A stretch of DNA of 60,391 bases from Pantoea phytobeneficialis. Lineage in GTDB: Bacteria > Pseudomonadota > Gammaproteobacteria > Enterobacterales > Enterobacteriaceae. Within the stretch, counting starts at the first letter, position 1; every line of letters begins with the position of its first letter. A program made the translations under genes and the position numbers. The notes beneath the pieces were generated by a model, which worked only from the letters and a program-made list of their open reading frames with translations, had not been told where the DNA came from and did not search any database. Where the stretch lies: positions 2,577,854 to 2,638,244 of the forward strand of contig NZ_CP024636.1 in the NCBI RefSeq assembly GCF_009728735.1, given 5' to 3'. Of this stretch, positions 26,062 to 34,905 are shown piece after piece.

Positions 26062-27055
26062 CGTTGCACTGCTGCGCTGGCTGAGCCTGATGGCCGTCAG
26101 CATGGTGATATGTATGTTGATGGCCGCCAATTTTGGCGCGATGCCGCTCTCGATCCGCACCCTGTGGCATGCGCCGCTCAGCGATATGGTTTGGCAGATC
26201 TGGCTGAATATCCGTCTGCCGCGTGTATTGCTGGCGGTACTGCTTGGCATGGCGCTGGCGGTATCCGGTGCGGTGATGCAGGGGTTGTTTCGCAACCCGC
26301 TGGCCGATCCTGGATTGCTGGGTATCAGCAGCGGAGCCGGTCTGGCAGTGGCCCTGGCGATTATTGTACCGGTGGCTTTGCCACCCATTCTCGCGTTGTG
26401 GCTGCCCATGCTGGCGGCCTTTATTGGCAGCCTGGTGGTGACGTTGCTGATCTTCAGCTTTAGTCGGCTGGCACTGGGTAACTTGTCGCGTCTGCTGTTG
26501 GTGGGCATCGCCATTAACGCGTTGTGTGGCGCGGCGGTCGGGGTACTGTCGTGGATCAGCAATGATCAGCAGTTGCGCCAGTTGGCGCTGTGGGGCATGG
26601 GCAGCCTCAGCTCCGCGCAGTGGCCGAGTCTGACGGTATGTGCGCTGCTGATTTTACCGACGCTGATTGCCATTCAGACGCGTGCGCGCCGTCTTAACCT
26701 GCTGCAACTCGGTGAAGAAGACGCGCATTACATGGGGATCGATGTAAAACGCACCCAGCGTCAGCTGCTGGTGCTGAGCGCGTTGCTGGTGGGAACGGCC
26801 GTTTCGGTCAGCGGGATTATCGGCTTTGTCGGACTGGTGGTGCCGCATGTGATGCGTTTCTGTCTGGGGAGCGATCATCGCTGGATGTTGCCGGGATCGG
26901 CGCTGGCAGGGGCGATCCTGTTGTTGCTGGCGGATACTCTGGCGCGCACGGTGGTGATCCCGGCAGAAATGCCGGTGGGTCTGTTAACCAGCCTGATTGG
27001 CGGCCCGTGGTTTCTTTGGCTGATCCTGCGTCAACAGAGAGGGATAAATGAGTGA
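26054..27055 (+). CDS. hmuU: Haem ABC transporter permease HmuU
   Basis: A 333-residue FecCD-family permease with about ten hydrophobic helices. Family blocks include IRLPRVLLAVLLGMALAVSGAVMQGLFRNPLADPGLLGISSGAGL and GIIGFVGLVVPHVMRFCLGSDHRWMLPGSAL. It forms the inner-membrane haem channel with HmuV. The ATG at 26054 overlaps the hmuT stop by eight bases; an upstream start would read through hmuT in another frame. It in turn overlaps hmuV by eight bases. Confidence 0.92.
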   Translation: MTSVALLRWLSLMAVSMVICMLMAANFGAMPLSIRTLWHAPLSDMVWQIWLNIRLPRVLLAVLLGMALAVSGAVMQGLFRNPLADPGLLGISSGAGLAVALAIIVPVALPPILALWLPMLAAFIGSLVVTLLIFSFSRLALGNLSRLLLVGIAINALCGAAVGVLSWISNDQQLRQLALWGMGSLSSAQWPSLTVCALLILPTLIAIQTRARRLNLLQLGEEDAHYMGIDVKRTQRQLLVLSALLVGTAVSVSGIIGFVGLVVPHVMRFCLGSDHRWMLPGSALAGAILLLLADTLARTVVIPAEMPVGLLTSLIGGPWFLWLILRQQRGINE

Positions 27056-27827
27056 TCGGATGCAGGCGCGCGGTCTGCAATTTAGCCACGGCGCACGGGC
27101 GCTGATTGATAATGTTTCGGTGACTCTCGAACCGGGCAATATGGTAGCGTTAATCGGCCCGAACGGTGCCGGTAAATCTACGTTGCTGCGTTTGTTAACC
27201 GGTTTCCTTACACCGGATGCAGGGGAGTGCTGGCTGGGTGATCGCCCGCTGGCAGACTGGCCGCGTGAACCGTTGGCCCAGCGTCGTGCAGTGATGCGCC
27301 AGCAAAACACCATGACCTTCCCGATGCCAGCTGAAGATGTGGTGGGGATGGGACGTGCGCCCTGGCCGACCACGGGAGCGAAGGCGGTGATTGAGGAGGT
27401 GATGCATATCACCGGTAGCCTTGAGTTGGCACGACGTGATTATCGCTCGCTGTCCGGTGGTGAGCAGCAGCGCGTGCAGTTGGCGCGTGTGCTGGCGCAG
27501 TTGTGGCATGCGGATGGTCCGCGTGGCTGGCTGTTCCTCGATGAACCTACCTCGGCGCTGGATCTGTTCTGGCAACAGCATAGCCTGCGGCTGCTGCATC
27601 GCTTAACGCGTAATGGCCGGTTTAGCGTATGTACCGTATTGCACGATCTCAATCTGGCTTCATTGTGGTCTGATCGTATCCTGTTGTTGCATCAGGGAAA
27701 ACTGGTGGCAGAGGGGGCACCGCATGAGGTGATGACCGAGCAGACACTGACGCGATGGTATCAGGCGGAGCTGGACGTGGTACGGCAAGCGGAGCAGGGC
27801 AGACCGCAAATTCAGTTACGCGCCTGA
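27048..27827 (+). CDS. hmuV: Haem ABC transporter ATP-binding protein HmuV
   Basis: A 259-residue ABC ATPase with Walker A GPNGAGKSTLLRLLTG, Q-loop region MRQQNTMTFPMPAEDVVGMGRAPWP, signature LSGGEQQRVQLARVLAQLW, Walker B GWLFLDEPTSALD and switch His LHDLNLAS. The VGMGRAPWP block is typical of HmuV/HemV. It powers HmuTU haem import and is the last gene of the operon; a family A repeat begins within ten bases of its stop. Confidence 0.92.
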   Translation: MSDRMQARGLQFSHGARALIDNVSVTLEPGNMVALIGPNGAGKSTLLRLLTGFLTPDAGECWLGDRPLADWPREPLAQRRAVMRQQNTMTFPMPAEDVVGMGRAPWPTTGAKAVIEEVMHITGSLELARRDYRSLSGGEQQRVQLARVLAQLWHADGPRGWLFLDEPTSALDLFWQQHSLRLLHRLTRNGRFSVCTVLHDLNLASLWSDRILLLHQGKLVAEGAPHEVMTEQTLTRWYQAELDVVRQAEQGRPQIQLRA

Positions 27828-27834
27828 GTGACAT

Positions 27835-27894
27835 TGCGCGATAAATCGCGCCGCTACTATTGGGTACGGTTTGTAGCGGCGCGATTCATCGCGC
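27835..27894. repeat. Family A repeat, everted pair
   Basis: The arms appear in reverse order: a complement-type arm (27835-27857, ending CGCCGCTAC), then a forward arm (27873-27894, starting GTAGCGGCG) with one substitution, followed by TTTTTT. It lies between convergent hmuV and acuI; the second arm cannot fold alone but the pair can. Confidence 0.85.
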
Positions 27895-27908
27895 TTTTTT
27901 GGCAGATG

Positions 27909-28892
27909 CTACCGACAATCGACGATCAGACGTCCACGCACTTCACCCGCCAGCAGCTGTTCTGCTCCTTCACGCGCCGCACTCAGCGGGATCACGCGGG
28001 TGAGTTTTTGTAGTTGCTCACCATCGACCAAATCTGCCAGACGTTGCCACGCCTGCTGACGCAGCGGCAGTGGGCACATTACGCTATCTACGCCCACAAG
28101 AATCACGCCACGCAGAATAAAGGGAGCGACGCTGGTAGGCAGATCCAGACCTTGCGCCATACCGCAGGCAGCGACCACGCCATCACGTTTGATGCCCGCC
28201 AGCACGTTACTGAGCGTATGACTGCCGACACTATCGATAGAGGCGGCCCAGCGCTCTTTCGCCAGCGGTTTGCCGGGTTGACTGAGTTCATTACGATCAA
28301 TGACCGACGCTGCACCGAGGGTGGTGATCAAATAGTCGCTATCGCTGGCTCGACCGCTGGAGGCCACCACTTCATAACCGAGACGCGCCAGCAGGCTGAC
28401 GGCAAAACTGCCGACGCCACCGCTGGCGCCAGTGACCAGAACTGGACCGTGCTGCGGGGTAATTCCTTGTTTTTCCAGCGCCATTACGCACAGCATCGCG
28501 GTAAACCCGGCGGTGCCGATTGCCATGGTTTGCAGCGGGCTGAGTGCGGTGGGGACTTTGACCAGCCAGTCACCGGAGACGCTGGCTTTCTGCGCCAGGC
28601 CACCCCAATATTTCTCGCCGACGCCCCAGCCGGTCAGCAGCGCGACATCATCCTGCTGCCATTGCGGGTGGCGACTGTTGATCACCCGACCAACAAAATC
28701 GATGCCTGGTACCATCGGGAACTGGCGTACGATTGGGCCTTTATTGCAGATAGCAAGGGCGTCTTTGTAGTTTAGGGTGGAGTAGCTAACTTCGAGGGTG
28801 ACATCCTGATCCGGTAGTTGTTTTTCTTCCAGATCTTTTAGGGTAGTGCGGTATCCCTGTTCGTCATTATCAATGACCAGTGCCTTAAACAT
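27909..28892 (-). CDS. acuI: Acrylyl-CoA reductase (NADPH)/YhdH-type MDR oxidoreductase
   Basis: A 327-residue MDR reductase closely resembling E. coli AcuI (YhdH), which reduces acrylyl-CoA to propionyl-CoA with NADPH. Diagnostic blocks are YSTLNYKDALAICNKGPIVRQFPMVPGIDFVG, GWGVGEKYWGGLAQKA, the nucleotide motif LVTGASGGVGSFAVSLLARLGYEV and GVDSVMCP. A GGAGGC site lies before the ATG. It removes the reactive thiol-modifying acrylyl-CoA. It stands alone: convergent with the haem operon and divergent from the Rpn remnant, with 247 bases of apparently non-coding sequence in between. Confidence 0.9.
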   Translation of the reverse strand: MFKALVIDNDEQGYRTTLKDLEEKQLPDQDVTLEVSYSTLNYKDALAICNKGPIVRQFPMVPGIDFVGRVINSRHPQWQQDDVALLTGWGVGEKYWGGLAQKASVSGDWLVKVPTALSPLQTMAIGTAGFTAMLCVMALEKQGITPQHGPVLVTGASGGVGSFAVSLLARLGYEVVASSGRASDSDYLITTLGAASVIDRNELSQPGKPLAKERWAASIDSVGSHTLSNVLAGIKRDGVVAACGMAQGLDLPTSVAPFILRGVILVGVDSVMCPLPLRQQAWQRLADLVDGEQLQKLTRVIPLSAAREGAEQLLAGEVRGRLIVDCR

Positions 28893-29139
28893 GCAGCCTC
28901 CGGCTGGTTGAGGAAAGTGGGGTCATGGTACTCCTCAAATCAGGATGCATCTAGTGAGCCAAATCAACTGCACTTCATTCGTTGCTACCCTTCGAAACAT
29001 CGATGACATTCCTGAATATTTCCTGAAGGCGCTCTGAAACTCTTAAATCGCTGTGATAATTTTACCTGGTGTATTTCAGTGGGTTATACCCGTTGTTAAT
29101 GTCCGTGCACTTTATATCGGACTGGCAGGTGTTACGTTT

Positions 29140-29372
29140 ATGAGTGTTATCCCGGCCCCGCATGATGCACTGTTCAAAAGGTTTCTTAGCCACCCGCCGA
29201 TCGCCAGGCAGTTCCTGGAAATCCATCTCCCGTTAAAAGGAACAGATTATGACGGTTGAACAACAATGGCGTCTGGAGTCTCGTCTGGAAGGACGACAGG
29301 AAGGACAGCAAGAAGAGCGCCATCGAGGTGACAGGTATCAGTGAAGACGAGTTACAACAACTGCGTGCCTGA
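29140..29372 (+). pseudogene. Remnant of an Rpn-family (PD-(D/E)XK) recombination-promoting nuclease
   Basis: The first reading frame from ATG 29140 gives [20 protein letters not shown] then [12 protein letters not shown], the conserved N-terminus of Rpn/YhgA-like (Transposase_31) proteins, and stops at 29259. From about 29250, another frame gives [20 protein letters not shown], the charged C-terminal linker, and a third frame gives IEVTGISEDELQQLRA, the usual family end. The whole catalytic core, some 200 residues, is missing and the rest is frameshifted. It is a decayed gene with an internal deletion and cannot be functional as a nuclease. Confidence 0.78.
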
Positions 29373-29387
29373 ATCACGGACTTAACG

Positions 29388-29460
29388 GTAGCGGCGCGAT
29401 TTATCGCGCAGTTCCGTGCGTGGTGTCGGAAAAAACTGCACGATAAATCGCGTCGCTACG
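29388..29460. repeat. Family A palindromic repeat, inverted pair
   Basis: Left arm 29388-29410 (GTAGCGGCGCGATTTATCGC start) and right arm 29437-29460 with two substitutions. The spacer GTTCCGTGCGTGGTG resembles the spacer of the 5281-5354 copy, so the two are close relatives. It lies between the Rpn remnant and the convergent oxidase gene. Confidence 0.88.
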
Positions 29461-29470
29461 GGGAGAGGCT

Positions 29471-30781
29471 TCAATCCCGCGCCTTATCCACCGCATCGCG
29501 GAAACGATACCAGCCGGTCACCAGCGGTAAAAACCACGGCTTCCCAGCGTACAGCGGGATCGGTTTAAAGGTGTTGCGCTCAAACGACAGCGGACGCGGC
29601 TCGGTGCCGAGCAACTTTTGTGCGGCGCGATAACCCAGCCAGCTCATCAGCGCCACGCCATTACCGTTGCAGCCCACGGCAAAACGCGCATTATCCATTT
29701 CACCGGCATAAGCGGTTTTATCCCACGTCATACCTACATATCCGCTCCAGGCATGACTGATGCGATACGGTGCCAGTTCCGGCCAGATCGCCAGCATACG
29801 TTGGCGAATACGGATCGCCGCGGTTTTATCGTCGCAATCCATAATGCCGGGACGTGATCCAAACAACAGACGGGTGCCGTCTGGCGACGGACGGGTGTAG
29901 ATCAGATCGCGACGACTGTCGGTGATCATCCGGCCGCCGGGGATCAACTTCGCCATCAACTCAGGTGGCAGCGGCTCGGTGGCGATCTGATAACTCTTCA
30001 CCGGCACAATACGTTTTGCCAGATTCGGCGATGCCTGGGCGTCGGTGTAACCGTTGGTCAGAAAAATCACCTGACGTGCGCGCAGCGTGCCACGCTCGGT
30101 GTAAATCACTTTGCTACCGCCCTCGGTTTCCACGCCAGTTACGCGGGCATGGGAAAACAGTTGCGCGCCCAGTTTACGCGCCAAATCGCGTAATGCCCGG
30201 TTGTATTTACCCGGATGAACGCCACCGTACTCGTCCACCAAAATGCCGCCGTGATAAAAATCGGAACCGATGATCGGTGCCTGAGTTGCGCGATCGATCT
30301 TATGCACCGTGACACCGGTAACGCGATGCAGGATATCTCCCATCTGATACAAACCAGCCAGCTGCTTTTGCGTGTGCGCGCCAAAATAGCGGCCACCGAT
30401 AAACAGATCCGCGTCCAGTTGCTCCTCGCGCACCAGATCCTGAATAAAGGCAAAGGAGGCGATCGAGTCGGCGATCATGCGCTGGAACAGCTCCGGTGGG
30501 ATGCCTTTGATTGCGCCACCTACCACCAGTTTCTGCCCGCTGCTGATCATCCCACCGGTACGGGTGCTGCCGCCGCTGCCCAGCTCGTTAGCCTCCAGTA
30601 CCACGACTTTTTTGCCATGACGAGCCAGCTCGATCGCGGCATTCAGCCCGGCAAAACCGGAGCCAACGATCGCGATCTCGGTTTCCGCCGGGAGCGGATC
30701 GCGACAGGTTTCCGGCGGTGCGGCTTCCCACCAGTACGGGGTGGTTTTGAAATCTTCAGTAAAAATTGCCTGATCAGACAT
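29471..30781 (-). CDS. FAD-dependent amine/amino acid oxidase (PuuB-like, DAO family)
   Basis: A 436-residue DAO-fold flavoprotein. The N-terminal TTPYWWEAAPP resembles gamma-glutamylputrescine oxidoreductase PuuB. The dinucleotide motif IAIVGSGFAGLNAAIELARHGKKVVVLEA follows near residue 35, then GSGGSTRTGGMISSG. The C-terminal HAWSGYVGMTWDKTAYAGE and GCNGNGVALMSWLGYRAA complete the domain. Such enzymes oxidise C-N bonds of polyamine derivatives or amino acids. It lies 17 bases downstream of the ABC transporter ATPase on the same strand, so the transporter probably imports its substrate. ATG 30781 has GAGAG upstream; a TTG four codons earlier is less likely. Confidence 0.84.
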   Translation of the reverse strand: MSDQAIFTEDFKTTPYWWEAAPPETCRDPLPAETEIAIVGSGFAGLNAAIELARHGKKVVVLEANELGSGGSTRTGGMISSGQKLVVGGAIKGIPPELFQRMIADSIASFAFIQDLVREEQLDADLFIGGRYFGAHTQKQLAGLYQMGDILHRVTGVTVHKIDRATQAPIIGSDFYHGGILVDEYGGVHPGKYNRALRDLARKLGAQLFSHARVTGVETEGGSKVIYTERGTLRARQVIFLTNGYTDAQASPNLAKRIVPVKSYQIATEPLPPELMAKLIPGGRMITDSRRDLIYTRPSPDGTRLLFGSRPGIMDCDDKTAAIRIRQRMLAIWPELAPYRISHAWSGYVGMTWDKTAYAGEMDNARFAVGCNGNGVALMSWLGYRAAQKLLGTEPRPLSFERNTFKPIPLYAGKPWFLPLVTGWYRFRDAVDKARD

Positions 30782-30798
30782 GATGTCTCTCAACTCCG

Positions 30799-31548
30799 TT
30801 ACAACACCTGGCCGAGGAACTCGCGCGTGCGCGCATCCTGCGGATCGTCAAAGAGCTGCGCCGGGGGCGCCATCTCCACAATTTTGCCTTTGTCGGTGAA
30901 GCACACCCGGTGCGATACCTCGCGCGCAAAACGCATTTCATGTGTCACCAGCAGACAGGTCAGGCCGTCATCCACCAACTCTCGAATGGTGTTCAACACC
31001 TCTTTCACCGTTTCCGGGTCCAGCGCGGCGGTGACTTCATCAAACAGGATGATTTCTGGCTGCATTGCCAGCGCGCGGGCAATGGCGACGCGCTGCTGCT
31101 GGCCGCCGGAGAGTTCGCCCGGATAGCGTCCCTCTTTTCCTTCCAGCCGCACTTTTTTCAGCAGGCGTAGCGCGCGCTCGTGTACCGCTTCACGTTGATG
31201 TTTCAGTACCTGCATCGGTGCCATCATCACGTTGTCGAGCACGGTTCGATGCGGGAACAGGTTGTATTGCTGGAACACCATTGCCACCTGGTGGCGCAGC
31301 GGGCGCATCGCTTTTTCGCTCTCGATCTCATGTACGCGGTGCTCACCAACACGGATAAAGCCGTCGTCGATCGGCAGCAGGCCATTGATACAACGTAAAA
31401 TGGTGGATTTCCCTGAGCCGGAAGGCCCGATGATGCATACCGCTTCGCCTTTGGTGACTTCCAGCGAAATGCCTTTCAACACCTCGGTGTTGCCGAAAGA
31501 TTTGTGAATATTGTCCAGCTCGATCAGGGACGGAGTGCGAGCGATCAT
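30799..31548 (-). CDS. Polar amino acid-type ABC transporter ATP-binding protein
   Basis: A 249-residue ABC ATPase of the GlnQ/HisP class. Walker A GPSGSGKSTILRCINGL, Q-loop VFQQYNLFPHRTVLDN, signature LSGGQQQRVAIARALAMQ, Walker B IILFDEVTAALDPE and switch VTHEMRFAREVS are intact; the Walker B Glu is followed by VTAALD rather than PTSALD, a common variant. The ATG at 31548 overlaps the upstream permease stop by four bases. The operon order on the minus strand is binding protein, permease, permease, ATPase, oxidase. Confidence 0.9.
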   Translation of the reverse strand: MIARTPSLIELDNIHKSFGNTEVLKGISLEVTKGEAVCIIGPSGSGKSTILRCINGLLPIDDGFIRVGEHRVHEIESEKAMRPLRHQVAMVFQQYNLFPHRTVLDNVMMAPMQVLKHQREAVHERALRLLKKVRLEGKEGRYPGELSGGQQQRVAIARALAMQPEIILFDEVTAALDPETVKEVLNTIRELVDDGLTCLLVTHEMRFAREVSHRVCFTDKGKIVEMAPPAQLFDDPQDARTREFLGQVL

Positions 31549-32354
31549 ATGGCATCCCCTTTGGTTTGGTTTTCCAGCCGACGTGCCAGCAGGGCAATCG
31601 GGTAGCAATAACAGAAGAACATCAGCAGCACGGTGACGTAGAAGTAGACCAGCGAGCCTTCACTTTCGGTTGCCAGCGTGGTGCGTAGCAACGTCACCAC
31701 CTCCTGTACGCCGGTCACGGTCGCCAGCGCGGTGGAGATGGCCAGCAGCGCATACAGATTCATCCAGCCAGGAATGATGCGGCGCAGCGCCTGCGGCAGG
31801 ATCACGATGCGATAGATTTGCCACTGACTGTAGCCAAGCGAACGTGCTGATTCCCACTGACCGCTATGCACCGAATTCACCGCACCGCGAATCACCTCGG
31901 CGAAGTTGGCAGCAGTGGGCAGGCTCAGGCCAACAATCGCTTTAAACAGCGGCGACAGCGTAAACTGGAAGCCCAGCCATTCAACGCGGTATGGCAGCAG
32001 ATACAACATCGAAAACAGCAGCACCAGCCACGGGGCGTTGCGCAGGAAGTTCATCACGGCGCGTGCCGGAATGCTTAACCAGCGGCGTTTCGCCAGCATC
32101 ATCAAACCGAGAAACAGTCCGAGCACCGTGGCAATCGCCATGCTGGCAATGCCGATAAAGATGTTGAGGATAAAACCGCCGTTGAGCGGCCAGCCGTGCA
32201 TAGAACCGGTCAATAGCAGCGGCAGTTTTTCCCACACCTGACGCCACTCACCGCCACGATCGGTCACCATGCTGAACAGCAGGATCAACAGACCAATAAA
32301 CAGAAAGGCGTGACGCGTCTGCTTTTTACGTTTCAGGTACAGAACATCGCTCAT
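31545..32354 (-). CDS. Polar amino acid-type ABC transporter permease
   Basis: A 269-residue permease of the HisMQ/GltJK class. After an N-terminal helix (HAFLFIGLLILLFSMV) come several transmembrane segments and the EAA-type loop SARSLGYSQWQIYRIVILPQALRRIIPGW. The segment AVMNFLRNAPWLVLLFSMLYLLP is typical of the family. It starts three bases after the other permease gene and overlaps the ATPase gene, so the three are co-translated. Confidence 0.88.
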   Translation of the reverse strand: MSDVLYLKRKKQTRHAFLFIGLLILLFSMVTDRGGEWRQVWEKLPLLLTGSMHGWPLNGGFILNIFIGIASMAIATVLGLFLGLMMLAKRRWLSIPARAVMNFLRNAPWLVLLFSMLYLLPYRVEWLGFQFTLSPLFKAIVGLSLPTAANFAEVIRGAVNSVHSGQWESARSLGYSQWQIYRIVILPQALRRIIPGWMNLYALLAISTALATVTGVQEVVTLLRTTLATESEGSLVYFYVTVLLMFFCYCYPIALLARRLENQTKGDAI

Positions 32355-32357
32355 GGA

Positions 32358-33068
32358 TCAGGCTCCATAACCAGGATAGGCGAGGGCGCGCTGCACCCAG
32401 CCAATCAACCACACCACCAGGCTTACCAGCACCACGTAGATCACCAGGATCAGCAGCATCACTTCCAGCGTGCGGAAGGTGTCGTTGTAGATTTGCCCGG
32501 CGGCATACATCAGCTCCGGGACGGTGATCACCGATGCCTGTGAGGTGGTTTTGAACAGGTTGGTCAGCACGTTGGTGAGCGGTGGCAGGCAGATGCGGGA
32601 GGCAATCGGTACCTGCACATGACGGAACAATCCCCAGCGCGTGTAACCCAGCGAGCGCGCCGCTTCCAGCGTGGCCTTCGGCACTGCATCGAAGCCGGAC
32701 CGAAAGGCTTCGATGCACAACGCGCCACCGAACAGGCTGAGCGACACGGTGGCTGACATAAAGGCGCTAATCAGCGGCACCTGTAAGCCGGTCACCGGGT
32801 CTTCCGTGGTGAAACCAATCTGCGTTAGCGTGAAATAGAAGAACAACATTTGCAGCAGTGGCGGCGTGTTGCGAAACAGCTCGACGAACAGCTCGATACT
32901 GGCATCCAGCCACGCGAGACGGAACGTCAGGCAGAAGGCACCCAACAGGCCGATAACAATGGCGAACGCTGATGAGAGCGCCGCCAGTTCCAGCGTTTGC
33001 AGCACGCCCTGAAGCAGCCATTGCTGATACGTGGGGTCGAGCAGCCAGGAGAAATCGAGTCCGAACAT
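32358..33068 (-). CDS. Polar amino acid-type ABC transporter permease
   Basis: A 236-residue permease with about five transmembrane helices. FVELFRNTPPLLQMLFFYF and the EAA-type loop ATLEAARSLGYTRWGLFRHVQVPIASRICLPPLTNVL are diagnostic of polar amino acid permeases. It pairs with the permease three bases downstream to form the channel and lies 17 bases after the binding-protein gene. Confidence 0.88.
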   Translation of the reverse strand: MFGLDFSWLLDPTYQQWLLQGVLQTLELAALSSAFAIVIGLLGAFCLTFRLAWLDASIELFVELFRNTPPLLQMLFFYFTLTQIGFTTEDPVTGLQVPLISAFMSATVSLSLFGGALCIEAFRSGFDAVPKATLEAARSLGYTRWGLFRHVQVPIASRICLPPLTNVLTNLFKTTSQASVITVPELMYAAGQIYNDTFRTLEVMLLILVIYVVLVSLVVWLIGWVQRALAYPGYGA

Positions 33069-33085
33069 ATTTCGCTCCTGACGGC

Positions 33086-33910
33086 TTATTTGGCCGCAGC
33101 GCGCGCCGCTTCCGCACGTTTGGCGATATACGGCGACGGTGGCATATCAAACTCTTTTTCCCAGCCAATCAGCTTGTCTTCGCCTTCTGCTTTAACAATT
33201 GCTTTATCGACGGCGGCGCGGAAGGCATCGTCTCCTTTACGCAGGCCACCGGCCATCGGCAGGTATTCATAGGGTTTCACCGCGATTTTGTAGTCGCTCC
33301 AGCCCGGCTCTTTCAGCTTGTTTTGCAGCGACATGTCATCAAACACCATCGCCACACAGCGATTGTCCTGCAACGCGCGATAGGCTTCCGGCAGCGCGGT
33401 GAAGTTCACCAGTTGCAGGCCATATTTTTCTGTCACGGTTTTATTGAAGTAAGACCCCTGGATACCACAGATTTTCTGGCCTTTTAACTGCTCCCACTGG
33501 GTAAATTTCACCTCTTTGCGCGCCAGGATCGACGGGCCAGCGGCGGAGACGTACTCATCGGTAAAATCGATCTGTTTGGCACGATCCGGCGTGACGCCGA
33601 GGGTTGCCATGATGATGTCGATCTGCCCGGAGTTGAGGAATTGCATACGGTTGGAGGCGTTTACCGGCACCAGCTTGATTTTGTCTGGTGAGCCGAGCAG
33701 TTCGTTGGCGATATAGCGCGCCAGGCTGATCTCGAAACCGACGGTGTTGCCGTTGTTGTCCATGTAGCCGTAAGGCGGGTAGTCATTCTTCACCCCGACC
33801 GTTAACACGCCGCGGGCCTTGATGTCGGACAGGGTGTCCGCGTGGGTGATTACCGGGGCAGCCAACAGCAACATCGAGGCAGCCAGAATACGCATGCGAT
33901 GGTTTTTCAT
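33086..33910 (-). CDS. Amino acid-type ABC transporter substrate-binding protein
   Basis: A 274-residue family 3 solute-binding protein. The signal peptide MKNHRMRILAASMLLLAAP ends ITHA, followed by DTLSDIKARGVLTVGVKNDYPPYGYMDNNGNTVGFEISLARYIANELLG. The acidic/Arg ligand-pocket region is seen in IDIIMATLGVTPDRAKQIDFTDEYVSAAG. Ligand probably a polar amino acid, opine or related amine; it cannot be specified. First gene of the transporter-oxidase operon, divergent from the IclR regulator. Confidence 0.88.
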   Translation of the reverse strand: MKNHRMRILAASMLLLAAPVITHADTLSDIKARGVLTVGVKNDYPPYGYMDNNGNTVGFEISLARYIANELLGSPDKIKLVPVNASNRMQFLNSGQIDIIMATLGVTPDRAKQIDFTDEYVSAAGPSILARKEVKFTQWEQLKGQKICGIQGSYFNKTVTEKYGLQLVNFTALPEAYRALQDNRCVAMVFDDMSLQNKLKEPGWSDYKIAVKPYEYLPMAGGLRKGDDAFRAAVDKAIVKAEGEDKLIGWEKEFDMPPSPYIAKRAEAARAAAK

Positions 33911-34064
33911 AGATATTTCCTCTGTCGGGGTGAATCTGCAGGTGTTGTAAATTTTGTTCTGTGAGCGACTTTTTTTGTTGAAACGCGTTGCTCACTTGTC
34001 AACCGAATATGAAATCTGCTAGAAAATTAGTCAACAAAAAACCATATACTGAAATCTTATGATT

Positions 34065-34089
34065 TAAAGTTTCACAATGTGGAACTTTA
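34065..34089. promoter_or_regulatory. Dyad in the IclR/transporter divergent promoter
   Basis: TAAAGTTTCAC (34065-34075) and GTGGAACTTTA (34079-34089) form an 11-bp inverted repeat with one mismatch around AAT. It ends 12 bases before the iclR-type ATG, in the 191-base region divergent from the transporter operon; it is a good candidate for autoregulation by the IclR protein. Confidence 0.5.
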
Positions 34090-34101
34090 GCGGTGAGGCC
34101 G

Positions 34102-34902
34102 ATGAGCGAAAATTCGGGGAAAAATGGGGTACAACTGCTGGATCGTGCGGTGATGTTGCTCGATCTGGTCGCCGATGCGGGCAGTGAAGGGACGACGTTA
34201 AAAACGCTGTGTGAGCTTTCAGGTCTGAATAAAGTCACCTGCCACCGCATTCTTAATTCGTTGGTGGAACATCAGTTGTTGCAGAAGGTGCAGAGTGACA
34301 AATGTTATCGGCTGGGCACCAAGTTACTGGTGTTCGGTGCCAAAGCGGCGCGCGGGCCTGGCCTGCGTCGCCAGTTCCAGCCTGCGCTGGAGCGGTTACG
34401 GCAGCAGACCGGTGAGACGGCGATGCTGATGGCGCGCGATCGTGATGATTCGGTGTGCATTGACCGTTACGACAGCGAATACCAGATGCAGACGCTGACC
34501 GGTTCGGTGGGCGGAGCGGTGCCGTTGGGCCTTGGGCCTGGCAGTCTGGCGATCCTGGCGTTTCTGGAGGAGGAGCAGCAGCAGGCGATTCTGGCGCGTA
34601 ACCGGGCACGGCTTGATAGCTGGCCGCAACTTACGGTGCAAACCTTGCAGCTCAAGCTGGAGCAGACGCGGCAGCAGGGTTTCGCTATCGATCCGGGGGA
34701 GTTAATTCCGGGGATCGCCGGGATCGCCGTGCCGATCATGGTGTCCGGCGCTGGCGTGGTGGGATCGTTGGGGTTGACCTTCCTCTCACCACGTCTGAAC
34801 CCCGAGGTGCAGCAGCGTTATGTGGCGTTGTTGAAAGAGGAAGTGGCGGCGATTGCGCCACTGATCAGCCCGCTGGATACGCGGTTGCGGGCATCATTGT
34901 AA
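34102..34902 (+). CDS. IclR family transcriptional regulator
   Basis: A 266-residue IclR-type regulator. N-terminal winged helix-turn-helix (LLDRAVMLLDLVADAGSEGTTLKTLCELSGLNKVTCHRILNSLVEHQLL) and C-terminal effector domain (AMLMARDRDDSVCIDRYDSEYQMQTLTGSVGGAVPLGLGPGSLAILAF) are both complete. The ATG at 34102 has GTGAGG upstream; a GTG three codons earlier is an alternative. It diverges from the amino-acid ABC transporter/oxidase operon and precedes the SDR and DAO genes, so it probably controls both sides. Confidence 0.88.
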   Translation: MSENSGKNGVQLLDRAVMLLDLVADAGSEGTTLKTLCELSGLNKVTCHRILNSLVEHQLLQKVQSDKCYRLGTKLLVFGAKAARGPGLRRQFQPALERLRQQTGETAMLMARDRDDSVCIDRYDSEYQMQTLTGSVGGAVPLGLGPGSLAILAFLEEEQQQAILARNRARLDSWPQLTVQTLQLKLEQTRQQGFAIDPGELIPGIAGIAVPIMVSGAGVVGSLGLTFLSPRLNPEVQQRYVALLKEEVAAIAPLISPLDTRLRASL

Positions 34903-34905
34903 ACA

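Noticed and set aside
29053..29139. Upstream extension of the Rpn remnant frame
   Set aside because: The segment before ATG 29140 has no similarity to Rpn proteins, whose conserved start is MS..P.PHDALFK.
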